Source: Myotis daubentonii
Lineage: Eukaryota; Chordata; Mammalia; Chiroptera; Vespertilionidae
Reading direction: 5' to 3'
DNA: 64,000 bases
NCBI RefSeq assembly: GCF_963259705.1
Contig: NC_081844.1
Span: 17,345,715-17,409,714, forward strand
In this document: piece by piece, positions 25,240-36,195 of the stretch
Position numbering within the stretch: position 1 is the first letter of the stretch
Layout: each line of letters starts with the position of its first letter
The notes under the pieces: model-generated
Database searches by the model: none
Seen by the model: only the letters and a program-made list of their open reading frames with translations
Told to the model about the DNA's origin: nothing
Position numbers and translations under genes: made by a program

Positions 25240-25650
25240 GCAGGTTCTCTGGGAGTCAGGGGTCGGGGTTTAGTTCAAGCCTTGTCACAAACTTGCTCTT
25301 ATAGATCCATCAGCTTTTTGAGCCTCAATTTTCTTATCTGTGATCTGTAAATAACAACACCTATATCTCATGTTAATTATGAGTATTAAATGAGTTCAAC
25401 TATGAAAAAACTAAGAAGCTATTAATATTTAATAACTGTCTGCCTCCAAATTCTATGCCTTGTATACAAGAAAATCATTACCTGTTTCTTTATCTGTTAT
25501 ATGAAAACATTGTTTATTCTGCCTAAGTCATAGGATGCTTGTGGGGTGAAATGAGAAAAGCTTATGAATGTGTTTTGTTAACTATAAAGTGTCTTAAAGT
25601 CTGCAAGGAACAGAATTGGCTCCATAAGCAGCACCTATTATTATGATCAT
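25240..25650 (+). repeat. Two adjacent MIR SINEs
   Basis: 25240-25435: tagttcaagccttgtcac, gcctcaattttcttatctgt, gtattaaatgagttcaac. 25480-25650: ttacctgtttctttatctgt, gcttgtggggtgaaatgag, then a tail. Both are old and diverged. Confidence 0.6.
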
Positions 25651-26900
25651 TAATAAAAATACGATGCTGTACAAATTTCCATGTTTATTGCTTATTCTCC
25701 AGAGGCAGTATTTGCTTTTCTTGCAAACCTGCTCGTTTGCGGGGCCCGTGCCCTGAATGCTGACCTGTGGCATCGATGCTCCTTGAAAATGACCTGTCTC
25801 AGCAGATCCTCGTCTCCTGCAGGTTCCGGGATGGAGGCTCCCGGCCTCGGAGCCCTTGGGAATAGAGTTGAAGCCCAGAGCACTTTCTCTGGGCTATTGA
25901 GCTATTATGAACCAGCTCAATCCATCCATCAATGGACAAGAGTTTATCGAGCACCCACTGCTGTAGTAGTGCCTGAGAAGCCACACTAGAGCAGGCCTTC
26001 AAGAACGTGGCTCACCAACAGACAAGTACATATTTGGACGTAGGAAAAGAGGTAACAAGTGTGACTCAGAAGACCCTTTCATAGGCAAGAACCTGGGCGG
26101 GAACATTCTGTCACGGCTTTCACAGGTCATCAAAGCTAGTCACTGTCCCAGCTCTCAGGACTGAATCAAAACTCTGAACTTACACTTGAGAATAAAACCC
26201 CTTCCGTTGTCCTCACCCCATTCTGTGGGGGTGGATCCCCTCCCAATCCAGCTGAACGTGCCTTGAGGATAGGACTGCATATTATGTTTTCTGGTAAGTA
26301 TCACAAATAGTCTACCAGGATGCTAAACAAGGCATGTTCTAATTTTTCACACTCAAAGTATTATATCAGTCTTTAGAGTGTAGACCCAATGCTGTAATAT
26401 TGGGCAACTCACTCTGCTCTAGATTTTAATGTTTCATTTACAAAATGAGTGGCGGGGTGGGGAATGGGTATTTCCCAGGTTTCTTAGAGTTCTGAAACTC
26501 TCAGTTCTATATCAGATTTGGCAGGTGACACACCTCTCACCACCACAAAGCCAATGACAGATTTTGTTATCAGTTGCGACACTAATTCCCATTAAATCCA
26601 AATTCAACTGTGATTCTGCCCGTGTAGGCAGCTGCCGACAACTGCATATGATTTCAACACTTGCCATGCTGACTTCCCAAGTCTTTTTCACCACAGCCTG
26701 ATGTGTGTTCCCTTCTCTACCCAAAACCTGTAGCTCTGGTCACTCTGCTTCCTCCTTCTCCTGCCTCTTTCATCGCTCAATAAACCCTGCAGTCTAATCC
26801 CTCTACTAAGAACATAATTAATTTTAAACATTCACTTACTGGTACATGGAAGTGACTCAGCATGTTTTCTATTCCAGTGGGATTTGTCTTGTTAAAAAAA
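25650..26900. other. Unique non-coding sequence
   Basis: No gene or recent mobile element recognised. The open frames around 25692-25989 run antiparallel to each other and look random. Confidence 0.4.
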
Positions 26901-27133
26901 AAAAAGTCCTATGGAAACTATTTGTAACATATAACCAACAAAAGAAAGGTACCAAGGTGTATAAGTAACTCCTAAAATTCAATAAGTAAAAAGAGAGACA
27001 ACTTAAAATTCAAAAATGGGAAAAGACATAGCAAGCACTTCACAAAACTAGATATTCAAATGGACAATCAACATATTTTAAAAATACTCAGCCTGATTTT
27101 GACTTCAAGAAATGGCAATGTAACAATATAAGG

Positions 27134-27280
27134 AGCTTCAGCTGGGTGGTTCAGTGGGTTGGAGTATCTTCCCAAACACCAAGACAGTTGCCAGTTGGAC
27201 CCCTGGTGGGGGCATGTACCAGAAGCAGCTGGTCAGTGTTTCTCTCCCACATTCATGTTTCTCTCTCTCTGATGTGTGCT
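27134..27280 (+). mobile_element. VES SINE, 3'-truncated or decayed, inside L1M
   Basis: VES head and body visible (agctgggtggttcagtgggt, accagaagcagctggtcagt, gtttctctcccacattc). There is no A-rich tail and no clear target duplication. Boundaries approximate. Confidence 0.8.
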
Positions 27281-28539
27281 GGGATGTCTAAGATTTTACT
27301 ACCAGATGTTGGTGAGGATGTGACATAACCAGGACTCTTCTGCACTGATGATAAAATGCAAACTGGCACTAGTGCTTTGGGAAACAGTTCTGTTTCTTTT
27401 CTAGTTAAACATACACCTCACCTATAACCCAGCATTTCCACTCAGATATTTATCCAAGAGAAATGAAGACATATGTTCACAAAAACACATGAACACAAAT
27501 GTTTACGGCAGCTTTATTCACAGTAGCCCAAACCAAGAAACAACCCAAATGTCTGTCAAAGGGAGACTGGATAAGCTGGTTGTGAACTAAGGACAATGGA
27601 ATACTTCTCTGTGGTAGAAAGGGAAAAACTACTCATACACAACCCCCAGGATCTCAAAACTTTGATGCTGAGTCAAATAAGCCCGACCTGAAAGCGCCCA
27701 TACTGTGATGATCCCATTTGCATGAAGTTCTAAAACAGCACAGCTGACCTGTGGTGACAGGAAGCAGATCAGGGGTGGGCGGACAAGTGGTGGGGGACAA
27801 AGATTGACTGTGAGGAGGCACAGCTTCCTGGGATGATGAAATGTTTTATATCTTGACTAGGGGCCTGGTGCATGAAATTCGTGCACTGGGTGTGTGTGGG
27901 GAGGGGAGTGTCCCTCAGCCCAGCCTGCTCCTTCTCACATACTGGGAACCCTCAGGCGTTGACCCCCATCACCCTCCAATCGCAGGATCGGCCCCTTGCC
28001 CAGGCCTGACGCCTCCGCCAGAGGTGTCAGGCTTGGACAGGGGAACCCCATCTCCCCCTGATCACTGGCTCTGGCCCCCGCCCAGGCCTGAGGCCTCTGG
28101 CCCAGGAATCATGCCTGGGCAGGGGGACCATCATATCCCCCCAATCCCCGGGTCCACCCCCCACCCAGGCCTGATGCCTCAGCCAGAGGAGTTGACCCTC
28201 ATCACCCTCCGATCACCAATCACCGGATCGGCCCCTTGACCAGGCCTGAGGCCTCCGGCAGAGGTGTCAGGCCTGGGCATGGGACATCCAGCTCCCCGCG
28301 GTTGCAGGCTCCGCCCCTGCCCAGGCCTAACGCCTCTGGCTGAGGCGTCCAGCCCGGGCAGCGGGGACCTGCAGCTGCAGCGGCCTCGCGATCGTGGGCT
28401 CTGCTTTAGGCCCAGGCAAGGGACCCCTAGCTCCCGGGACTGCCAGCTTCGACCATGCCCAGCTCCCATCGCTGGCTCCACCCCTACTTCCTGCTATCAC
28501 TGGCCAGGGCGGAAAAGGCGCCTGATTCTCTGATCATGG

Positions 28540-28591
28540 CTGGGGGGCAGGGCAAAGGCGGCCCCAGGGCCGCCTTTGCCCTGCCCCCCAG
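28540..28591. repeat. 52-bp near-perfect inverted repeat inside the Helitron
   Basis: Arms of 26 nt beginning CTGGGGGGCAGGGCAAAGG pair with one mismatch at the centre and almost no loop. A very stable cruciform or hairpin is possible in single-stranded form. Confidence 0.95.
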
Positions 28592-28703
28592 CTCTTAGCT
28601 CCCCCCTGGGTTTCCGATCACTGTCAGTGGCAGGGGGCTTCTTCCTGCTTTCCCTTTCGCCTCCCTGCATTGTGCCTACATATGCAAATTAACCGCCATC
28701 TTG

Positions 28704-28786
28704 TTGGCAGTTAACTGCCAATCATAGTTGGCAGTTAACTGCCAATCATAGTTGGCAGTTAACTGCCAATCATAGTTGGCAGTTAA
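28704..28786. repeat. Tandem 24-bp palindromic repeat in the Helitron 5' region
   Basis: Three identical 24-bp units at 28704, 28728 and 28752, plus a partial fourth at 28776. Each holds the perfect 18-bp palindrome TTGGCAGTTAACTGCCAA followed by TCATAG. Confidence 0.97.
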
Positions 28787-28984
28787 TTTGCATATAGCCC
28801 TGATTAGCCAATGAAAAGGGTATCGTCGTACGCCAATTACCATTTTTCTCTTTTATTAGATAGGATTGGGGGGATGGTTACTCAGTATACATTTGTCAAA
28901 ATTTATCAGATTGTGTATTTAAAACAGGTACATGGTCTATGTACATTATACCTCAATAGAGTTGCTATATAAAAATCAACAATG

Positions 28985-29700
28985 ATAAACATGAGGTCAC
29001 ACCAATACACATGCACCATCATGGCAGAATGTAAGAGATCGACAACATCAAGGTGTGGTGAGGCTGTGAGACAATCGGAACTCTCCTCCAGGCTTGGAAG
29101 CGATGTGAGTTGGGACAATGTGCTTTGGGAAACATCTGGTCAGCAGCACGTAATGAAGCCTCACATGCACACACCTTGTGACTCAGCAATTTCACGCCAA
29201 TGTATACACTGATCTGAACCGTGTACATGTATGTGCACCAAAAGATACATGAAAGGATGTTTATAACAGTATTATTCCTCATAGAAAAAGCAAACTGGAA
29301 ATAGTGTGAAAGGCCATCAGCAGTAGAATGGAAAAATCATGGTATGGTTTTACAAAGGACTCGTCTACAGCGATGAAAAATGAATGAACTGCTATTACAA
29401 GCAACATTAAGGATGGCTTTTCAAACATCATGTGGAAGCAGTGAATTCAGACAAAAGGGGATGCACTGCATTTTACTAGTGATGACCTCTGGGAAGGAGG
29501 TGGGGTGATAGTTAGGAGGGGGCATATAAGGTTTCTGGGGTGCTGAGAAGTTTCTACACCTTCATATGAGTGCTGCTTCAATGCAATGGGTACACTCACT
29601 TTGTGATCATTTGAAAAAGGGTATACTTGTTGTTTTTTTCACTTTTTTGGATATATGTTATATTCAATAAATGTATATATTTTTAAAAAGCAAGCAAACA
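28985..29700 (+). repeat. Second L1M 3' end, in tandem with the first
   Basis: The same L1 3' landmarks recur: ggtgaggctgtgagacaatc, gactcagcaatttcacgcc, aatggaaaaatcatggtatg, then a terminal atattcaataaatgtatat and A-rich end. More diverged than the copy before it. Confidence 0.7.
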
Positions 29701-31555
29701 AACATAAAGAAACAAGAGACCCTGTACGGAGGAGGTAAATTAACCTCCAGACATAATGAAGGATTTTTAGGTACTGGGGATTTGAATCTTTTTTTTTTTT
29801 TTTTTTTGCATGTACCAGAGAGGAGGGGGGATTTAGGGACAGAAGAGCTGCCTTTCCATACACCCACTAAATGGCGCCTAGTAGACAAGAGCCTAAATAG
29901 CCTGTGTCTCACACCAAGCCACCTGTCTCCTTGAACCCTCCTATTTCAGTAACTGACTCTCTGTCTTCACCGCTCAGGAGCCCAGGCAAGGAGTTTGGGA
30001 CTGAGAGGTGGTCCCCTGGCGCTCGTGCCCTGTGCCAGGTGGAGGTGATGGGCCTGAAGTTCATTCGCCTCCTTGCGGCTGGTTCAGGTTGATAAATGGC
30101 CATGAGGCAGCTTTCCTCCCGGGGAAGCGTTGCACGAATAGACACAGCAAAACCTCCGTCTTCTCCCCACAGTTGAAGCAAGGGAAGGGGTGGCTGCCTG
30201 TGAAGTGACCCTTGCTCACCAGCTCTGAGCCCAGCAACTTCCGCAGGGAGCCGGCCACCTTGCCATGTTCTGGAGCAAGCTCTCTCCATCTTCCTGCAGC
30301 ACCACTGTGCTCTCATTAGTGCCTCAGTACGCTACCCTGTTGCCAGCGCGGTCTGGAATCTGATGGATTACCAGCGCTAGGGCAAACCTATCCTCATCGT
30401 TCTGAATATTAACTCCTCCGATGTTAAGTTCCCTCAGGGCCGCAGCTCTCTTGCTCACCATTGCAATTGCAACCCCTGACTCATAGTAGGCTTTCAACAT
30501 TTGTTGAATCAGTACATCAAACAACAGACGAGAAAAAGGTTGTTGCATAGGGCCATGGTCTTACAAAGGACCAAGGCCACCCCTGGCTGCGAGGCCCTGC
30601 CTTTCCCAGGGCGAACACTGCTACAGCGTAATATCTCACTGACTTAAGGTCGCTTCGGTAGCTTTCTGAAACTAACAAGCTAGACTCCGACTCCTTAATG
30701 CTCCAATATGTCAGGTGGATTGGAAACATCAGGATTCAGTGGCAGGAGCAGAAGCCATGGCTGGCTCAGTGCCCACCGTGCCTGGCTGCCTCTGCGTCCT
30801 CTTGCTCCCAATATAACCCACCTGAGTCCGGGTCCCGAGGGCTGTAACAAGGAGCCAGGTCCTCTCCGTTCCCACCCCCATCCCCTCAAAACAATTAAAT
30901 TAATACTGGTCAGTTGCTGTGGAGTTTATAAATCTCAGCAAGATGAATGTTAACAGCCTGGCTGATGGGGAAGCAGCTATATTTTCAAACTGTTTTTTTC
31001 TCTTTTTCTGTTTCCAAGAGCAGTACTGGCACTCCGGTAATGTACCGTTTGATATTTTAGCATTGCAGATATTTTACAGTAAATTACTTCAGTTTATGGC
31101 ACTTTACTTCCTTATATAATTGTTATAAATAACCTTCAAGTGACATAAAAGCCATAAACATTGCAAAACTGAAAAGTAAATTATAGACATTTCAGTGCGT
31201 GCAAGCAGGAACTCAAGCAGTTAAGGCAGGCGAGGAAGGTACGTTTGTTTGTTCTCTCCTTCCCGAACCATCCATCTCGTATTTCCACAATAAATACTCC
31301 ACGGTAAATAAATGCCAAGAAGCAGGAGGGACCCTCTACATGCTTTCAACCGACGCAGGTTGCCTCCTGGTGCTGGCTGGCTCCACAGCCGGGAAGCTGG
31401 AGGTCCAGGTGAGAGGGACTGCATCGAAGGGTAGTCATGGCTGCGAGGGGGGCTTAGCTGGAGAGAAGGATGGATCCCCAAGGAGAGGCCTGCCCAGGCA
31501 AATCCTCAGGTGACACTGTTGCCCGGGGTGATGTGGCGGTATTGGCAAGGGCTTG
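29700..31555. other. Unique non-coding sequence, possible conserved element
   Basis: A T-run lies at 29790-29808. 30460-30530 has a MIR-like tail (ctcatagtaggctttcaaca). 30885-31200 is repeat-free and AT-rich with multiple TTTATA/AATTA motifs and could be a conserved non-coding element (composition only). The 74-codon minus frame 30324-30548 does not resemble a known protein. Confidence 0.35.
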
Positions 31556-31559
31556 CTGA

Positions 31560-32425
31560 ACCTCCTCTGCAGTATAATAGCTACCATTTATCCAGTGCCT
31601 AGTCTGGTGTCACACCAGACCCTTTACTCTTTTCTACTGAATCCTTTCTCACAGGGAAGCTACAGGGCAGGGAGGAGGTCGGGGGTAGAGATTTAAAGGT
31701 TAGGAGGGCCATCCACTTCCACAACGGGCCTCGGTGTTGCCCAATGAGGTTACCCCTGCATGTTTGTATGCATTTAAAATATCAGTTTTGAATGTAAACA
31801 TTTAAAACATGTTCCCATTTTATTGCTAAGCTTGTTTTGGTATTTCTTCATTTGTTTAGTGAACTGGGAGACTCAAAACATAGAAGTGATTGCTGCTGGT
31901 CTCAAACTCTGAGAGACCGTGATTATTAATCCCATTTCACAGATGGGAACACCGGGACCAGGGAAGTTAAATGACCTGTCGAAGATTCAAAGAGCGGAGC
32001 ATGGAAGGGCATGGATAGCCGTTCCTATCTACCTCATAAGCCCGTGAACTTTTTCTCTGTTGTGCATGCTTCAGGAGGAATTTTCAGAGGCAGCTCCTGT
32101 GTGAGCCCCCTGGGCTGTCTGACCCACTTGGGTCGCGGCATTCCCTAATGAGCAACAATCTGTGCCCAGAGTCAACCAAATTTCATAGTCAGGGTCCAGT
32201 CTTCCACAGAAAGGCAGACATGTTTCTTTTCTCCTTTATCTCATCACATGCACACACTTATGGAAGGTTCTGAGCCTCAGAGAACTTTAGTTAGAACTGA
32301 CCACTAATCTGTCCTCAGCTGACATGCCCTTGTTTTATAGGGGAGGGAATGAAAACAAAGACAGTGATTTGCCCAAGGGTATATCAGAGTAGTCACATTA
32401 ACATTCAAGCCCAAGAGCTCCTAAC
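31560..32425 (-). repeat. Three MIR-like fragments
   Basis: 31560-31690 (ccatttatccagtgcctagt), 31925-32005 (cccatttcacagatgggaac, agttaaatgacctg) and 32325-32425 (gtgatttgcccaagggtat) each show an antisense MIR core. The sequence between them is unassigned. Confidence 0.55.
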
Positions 32426-32563
32426 TCTTCTCAGCCAGTAGCTTTATAGCGAATCTTCTAGAACTCTTACAGTATTTTCTTTCAAATAGTAGGGTGGGGC
32501 AAAAGTAGGCTTACAGTTGTGAGTACACAAAACACAGTTTATTCTTGTATTATTATTTATTAA

Positions 32564-33525
32564 CTAGTGGCCTGGTGCACAGATTCGTGCACATTGAAAG
32601 GAAATTAATTAGAAGAAAGATTTGTGTGGTAATTATGCTAGTGCAAAAAATTACATGTCAAAACAGTATATATAATATAGTATTTTAAAATACAAAATAT
32701 TTTAATATCACTATTCACCCTTTCTCTATAATAGAAGTGTCAGAGATGAAAGAAAATTAGTAAAATGTATATTAAAATAATATATAAATTGATTAATAAA
32801 TAACAACATGATATAAAAACAAGAAAGACATGATATAAAAATAACAAAAACATGGTATAAAATCAATGATTGATAAATTGATTAAACTTATTCTAATATC
32901 TCCCTGTACACCACATTAAGAGTAAAAACACTTTCAGAGTGCTTGACTAATTTCTTTCGTGATGATGTATTTACAACTGTAGCTTTAATGCTCTTTGAAC
33001 TCAAGAGAAAGCAACATATAACTGACCATGTCCGAAAATGGGTTCAGGTAGGAATATTCCTACTCTGTCTAGAGTTTGTCCTTGTAATTTATTAATAGTC
33101 ATCATCACAAATGCTGGCATCACGGGAAACTGTCTTCAAATTAATTTAAATGGGAGGCCAGTGTCAGACAGGGACAAATCAATTCTTGGAATCAGAACAA
33201 CCTCTCCATTCACAGATCCTGTTAATACTTCAGCTTTGATTATGTTAAGTCACAATCTTTTGATGGTAAATCTACTACCATTACAAAGACCCCACTTACT
33301 ATTAAGATTTCTCAGTAGCATGATAATTGCACCTACTTTCAATTTTAATTTATGACAAGGCATTCCTGAAGGAGTAATACTATTAAGAAATTCGATGGGA
33401 AAAATTTCCTTGCATGAGTCAACGTTTATTTTTAAATTGCCAGTGCATATTGTATGTGCCGGCCAGTCAGTCAGATGGATGGTCAGCTAGACAGACGGTC
33501 GGTCACTTAGCCTTTTATATATAGA
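32564..33525 (-). mobile_element. Internally deleted HeliBat with RepHel remnant
   Basis: Minus-orientation Helitron. The 3' CTAG is at 32564-32567 with hairpin GTGCACAGATTCGTGCAC (32575-32592). The 5' end, read on the minus strand, is TC TATATATAAAAGGCTAAG. The exact 5' base is ambiguous because it abuts a GAGAGAG run (33524-33532). It keeps the 5' end and the 3' part of the autonomous element, including the helicase C terminus, and has lost the rest. The host base before CTAG is A, as expected. Confidence 0.92.
32888..33435 (-). pseudogene. Helitron RepHel helicase C-terminal remnant
   Basis: Minus-strand translation gives the end of the Pif1-type helicase domain of Helitron Rep/helicase, the enzyme for rolling-circle transposition. 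Visible motifs in order are IEFLNS-TPSGMP, the LLRNLNSKWGLCNG block, [15 protein letters not shown], and [10 protein letters not shown] near the end, which correspond to the last conserved motifs of SF1 helicases. The Rep nuclease domain and the N-terminal helicase motifs are absent. It is dead: in-frame stops at 33250-33252, 33136-33138 and 33001-33003, plus a one-base frameshift just after the last. At least two stops (in place of R) fit decay of CGA codons to TGA. The probable original stop is at 32888-32890. The 105-codon plus-strand frame 33038-33355 is only its antisense shadow. Confidence 0.9.
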
Positions 33526-33599
33526 GAGAGAGTATGCTACTTTCCATATGAACAACTGTAAACCTACTTTTGCCCTACCGTGTATTTCTTACATGTGAC

Positions 33600-34490
33600 A
33601 AATTATTGAACAGACAACATATTTCTCTGGCTGGAAGATGGAAATAATTCTGTACTAATCAATTAAGCTTTTAAAGATATTTTTGGTTTAAAAATTATAT
33701 TGAAAATAAATCTCATAGCGATGCTGCTGTAAGTTGACCTGGAGAGGAGCAAAAGGGAGAGCCAGATATCATTGTCATTTGTGCAGCTTTGCCAGAAAGC
33801 TGCAGCTTCACACTCCCCAGGAAGCCGCCTGTCTGTTCCCTGCGGGTCGCTGGGGGGAAGGGACTGGACAGGGGAAGAATGGACGCATGCCCAGTAAAGA
33901 CCACAGGTGACTTAGGGAAGGTATTTTCCGGTCAGTCATACCTGGGAACAAGTCATTGGCCAGAGTAGGCGTGACCACTGCAAGTGAGAAGATTTGAGGT
34001 CTTTTATCTCCTAAAACAAAGGCGTTCACTCTCTTGTGCCCTTGCTCTCACTCTCTTGTGTTTCCGGGACTCTTGGGAGTCTTGTTGCAGGGGCGTGCTC
34101 CCTTGGCTCCCTGCATTCACCCACATGCCTCACAGCCAAGGGGGCCCCACACAATGGACTAATGGACTGCAACGAGCCTAATGCTAAGCTGGACCCAGTT
34201 CCAACATGGAAAGGAAACTTTGGATGCTGGCTTTGCTTCTAGCTCTATTGAATCCCCAGCGGCACGTCTCCAGGACTGGGTTAAGGAAATGGTACTTTGC
34301 AAATCCAAAGGTGTAATTCCATGCAAATAAAAATCACTCATCCTCCCATGAGTGGCAGTGGCAGTGCTACCTTAAGGGGAAAAGGAAGTCCTTTCATCTA
34401 TAGAAGAGTGATGTTTGCTCTAGAATTCTTCCTTATGTTATATCCCCTTTTCCCGTTCCCATTTGTCCCAAATGAAATCAAGGCCTCACA
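33600..34490. other. Unique non-coding sequence
   Basis: No repeat or gene recognised. Open frames are under 75 codons. Confidence 0.4.
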
Positions 34491-34494
34491 GCCA

Positions 34495-34615
34495 CCTGAT
34501 GAGTAGCTGTTGATACCAGTCTTTTAGATAAAAGTTATGCATGGAAGGGCAGAGCTTCAACCACCATCACACAGTGGCTAATACAGACATTGGTTTAGCC
34601 CCCAAGAATCCAGAC
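34495..34615 (-). repeat. MIR SINE fragment
   Basis: Antisense MIR: cagtcttttagataaaagtt, then cagagcttcaaccaccatca. Confidence 0.5.
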
Positions 34616-35455
34616 TCCCTGTCCAGGCATCACAGGGCTGTGGTCCAGGAGTAACACACAGCCTTCCTGCTCTATCTCAGCCATGGCTTTCACAGATGTT
34701 GCTTTCAGTGGCTCTGCAAACTCTAGGGGCCAATTCACTGCCCCCCCCCACCTCAAACTTAAGAGGAAGCTAGAAAAGGAATAGAAACACAGACTTTCAT
34801 GATACCCAAATAAGACCTGGACATGGTTATGCTTAGGGATGAAGTTTGGAGATGAACAGACTGCTTGGCTGCACTTTAGAGAACTCACAGGGCTTTTATG
34901 CAAAAAAAAAAATGGAATTGGGGGCCAAGAGGGGACAAGAGGGTCCTCTATCCCTTTCCACAGCTGCTACTTGCCAGCATCTCAGCATCCTTGCAGGCCG
35001 CCTGGATGAGTCTAACTAATCTAGTCTCCATCTCTCTTCTCCAGTCCCCACTGGCCCCCCTAATGGCTGGAGTCTCCCACTGTCTGAATCAGCAGGACAC
35101 GCTGGATACACGGCCTGAGCCTTCTGATACTAATGGCTTTGGATTCCATTCCAGGAGCCATTCCCAGTGGGAACTGCATTCTTGCTGTGCTGGGTCTGGG
35201 TGTCTCTCTGGCAAATTAGTTTTTGATGGGGCAGGTACTGCACCATTTCCATTAAGTACCATAATACAGACATTATTATCAGCAGGTGCCCTGACCTCTC
35301 CCTCGCTAATGAGTAGCTATCGATATGTAAGTCACATAAGCATTTTCCCTTCTGGACCTTCTTCCTCCTGCACCCCCTCTACACACCCTCCCCTCTCCTC
35401 CCATTCCCACTCCAGGACACAAGAGAGCTTGCAAAGAGGATGGCCAAGTCACTTA
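34615..35455. other. Unique non-coding sequence with a chance 257-codon frame
   Basis: The longest open frame of the window (34898-35671, plus) starts in a poly(A) run, is serine-rich and low in structure, and runs out into the following MIR. It has no domain or motif that I recognise and is most likely chance. Confidence 0.5.
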
Positions 35456-35457
35456 GG

Positions 35458-35675
35458 TCTTCGGAATGATGAAAACCCACTGACCCAGGAGTCGGGAGAC
35501 AAGGTCCCTTCTCAGGGGACATGGAACAAGACACTTCATCTTCCTGGGCCTTTTTTGCTCATTATTCAAATGGGCTTAATAATGCTTGTCCTACCTACCT
35601 CACAGGGGTACTATAAGGATCAAATGAGATTAAAGGTCTCTAAATGCTTTGAAAAGTTAAAAGCTCTATAGGGCT
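35458..35675 (+). repeat. MIR SINE, near full length
   Basis: Well preserved: acccaggagtcgggagacaa, ttcctgggccttttttgctc, tacctacctcacaggggtac, aaggatcaaatgagattaaa, then ctctaaatgctttgaaaag. Confidence 0.85.
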
Positions 35676-36190
35676 GAAAGGATTGCTTTACACCAAATGT
35701 AAATGAGCTGAGGCTTTGAGAAGTACTCAGGGAAAGGGGGAATGAGGGGAAAGGGGAAAGCAAGGGTGTTTTATATTTCTGGAGCTACTACATGATCGCA
35801 ACGATAGATGAATGTGTTCCCCAGCATGCCACACCTTGATGCCCATGTACCAAGGTGCCCTTGGTGAGCACATGAGAACATGGCTTAGATTCTCTTGCTC
35901 AAGTGAGTAGAATAAGGACAAGTCTTGTTCAGATCTTCCTTGTTGACAAGCAGGGTGTCTGGGAAACAGGATCTGGGACGGGAGGGAGGGTCCTTTTTCT
36001 TGTAATGCAGCATAAGGAGCCAAAGGAGCTGGTCCACGTGAACGGTGGTCCTTGAGGGCCCAGAATCAGGCAGGGCTTTCTGTTTGATTGGTCATTTGAA
36101 GGAGTCATGTAGGGACGGAGCTCCAGATTCAAGAGCACAGCTCAGAAATAAGAAAGCCTGCGGACTTCCTGACTCGGCAAGAGCTTGTGC
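35675..36190. other. Unique non-coding sequence
   Basis: No repeat or gene recognised. Confidence 0.4.
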
Positions 36191-36195
36191 GGTGG

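Larger units (their letters stand above)
27857..28865 (-). mobile_element. Non-autonomous HeliBat Helitron, 1,009 bp
   Basis: Complete Helitron in minus orientation. The 3' end is CTAG (27857-27860, read in reverse), preceded by the terminal hairpin GTGCATGAAATTCGTGCAC (27868-27886). The 5' end is TC followed by CTATCTAATAAAAG (complement of 28864-28865 and inward). The host reads TATCTTGA before and TTGGGGGG after, so insertion was between A and T without a target duplication, the rolling-circle Helitron signature. The interior is GC-rich with repeated CCAGGCCTGA-type blocks, a 52-bp near-perfect inverted repeat (28540-28591) and three 24-bp palindromic units (28704-28775). No transposase. 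It would depend on a RepHel supplied in trans. Confidence 0.96.
26904..28980 (+). repeat. L1M element 3' portion, interrupted by VES and Helitron
   Basis: Old L1. The end of the ORF2 region (aattcaataagtaaaaagag, caaaaatgggaaaagacata) and the 3' UTR (cagctttattcacagtagcc, caacccaaatgtctgtc) continue after a VES SINE. The UTR then resumes exactly beyond the Helitron as TTGGGGGGATGGTTACTCAG and ends attatacctcaatagagttg. Removing the two insertions restores a continuous L1M 3' end, so this element is older than both. No intact frame remains. Confidence 0.85.
32490..33581. mobile_element. Mariner MITE, split by a Helitron
   Basis: The left end AGGGTGGGGCAAAAGTAGGC (from 32491) and the right end CCTACTTTTGCCCTACC (33563-33579) are inverted repeats continuing inward as TTACAGTTGT/ACAACTGTAA. 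The right flank shows TA, as expected for a Tc1/mariner target. The mariner body is only about 130 bp once the Helitron (32564 to about 33525) is removed. No transposase. Outer ends are uncertain by a few bases because the left TA has decayed. Confidence 0.88.

Noticed and set aside
28704..28786. CRISPR-like array of short repeats
   Set aside because: Units are contiguous 24-bp tandem palindromes with no variable spacers, inside a eukaryotic Helitron.
30324..30548. 74-codon minus-strand frame with a protein-like composition
   Set aside because: No match to a family I know; its interior overlaps a MIR-like tail and no flanking exons were found.
33038..33355. 105-codon plus-strand frame inside the Helitron
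   Set aside because: It is the antisense shadow of the RepHel helicase remnant, which reads on the minus strand.
34898..35671. 257-codon open frame, longest in the window
   Set aside because: Starts in a poly(A) run, ends within a MIR SINE, is serine-rich and shows no domain, splice or conservation signal visible in the sequence.
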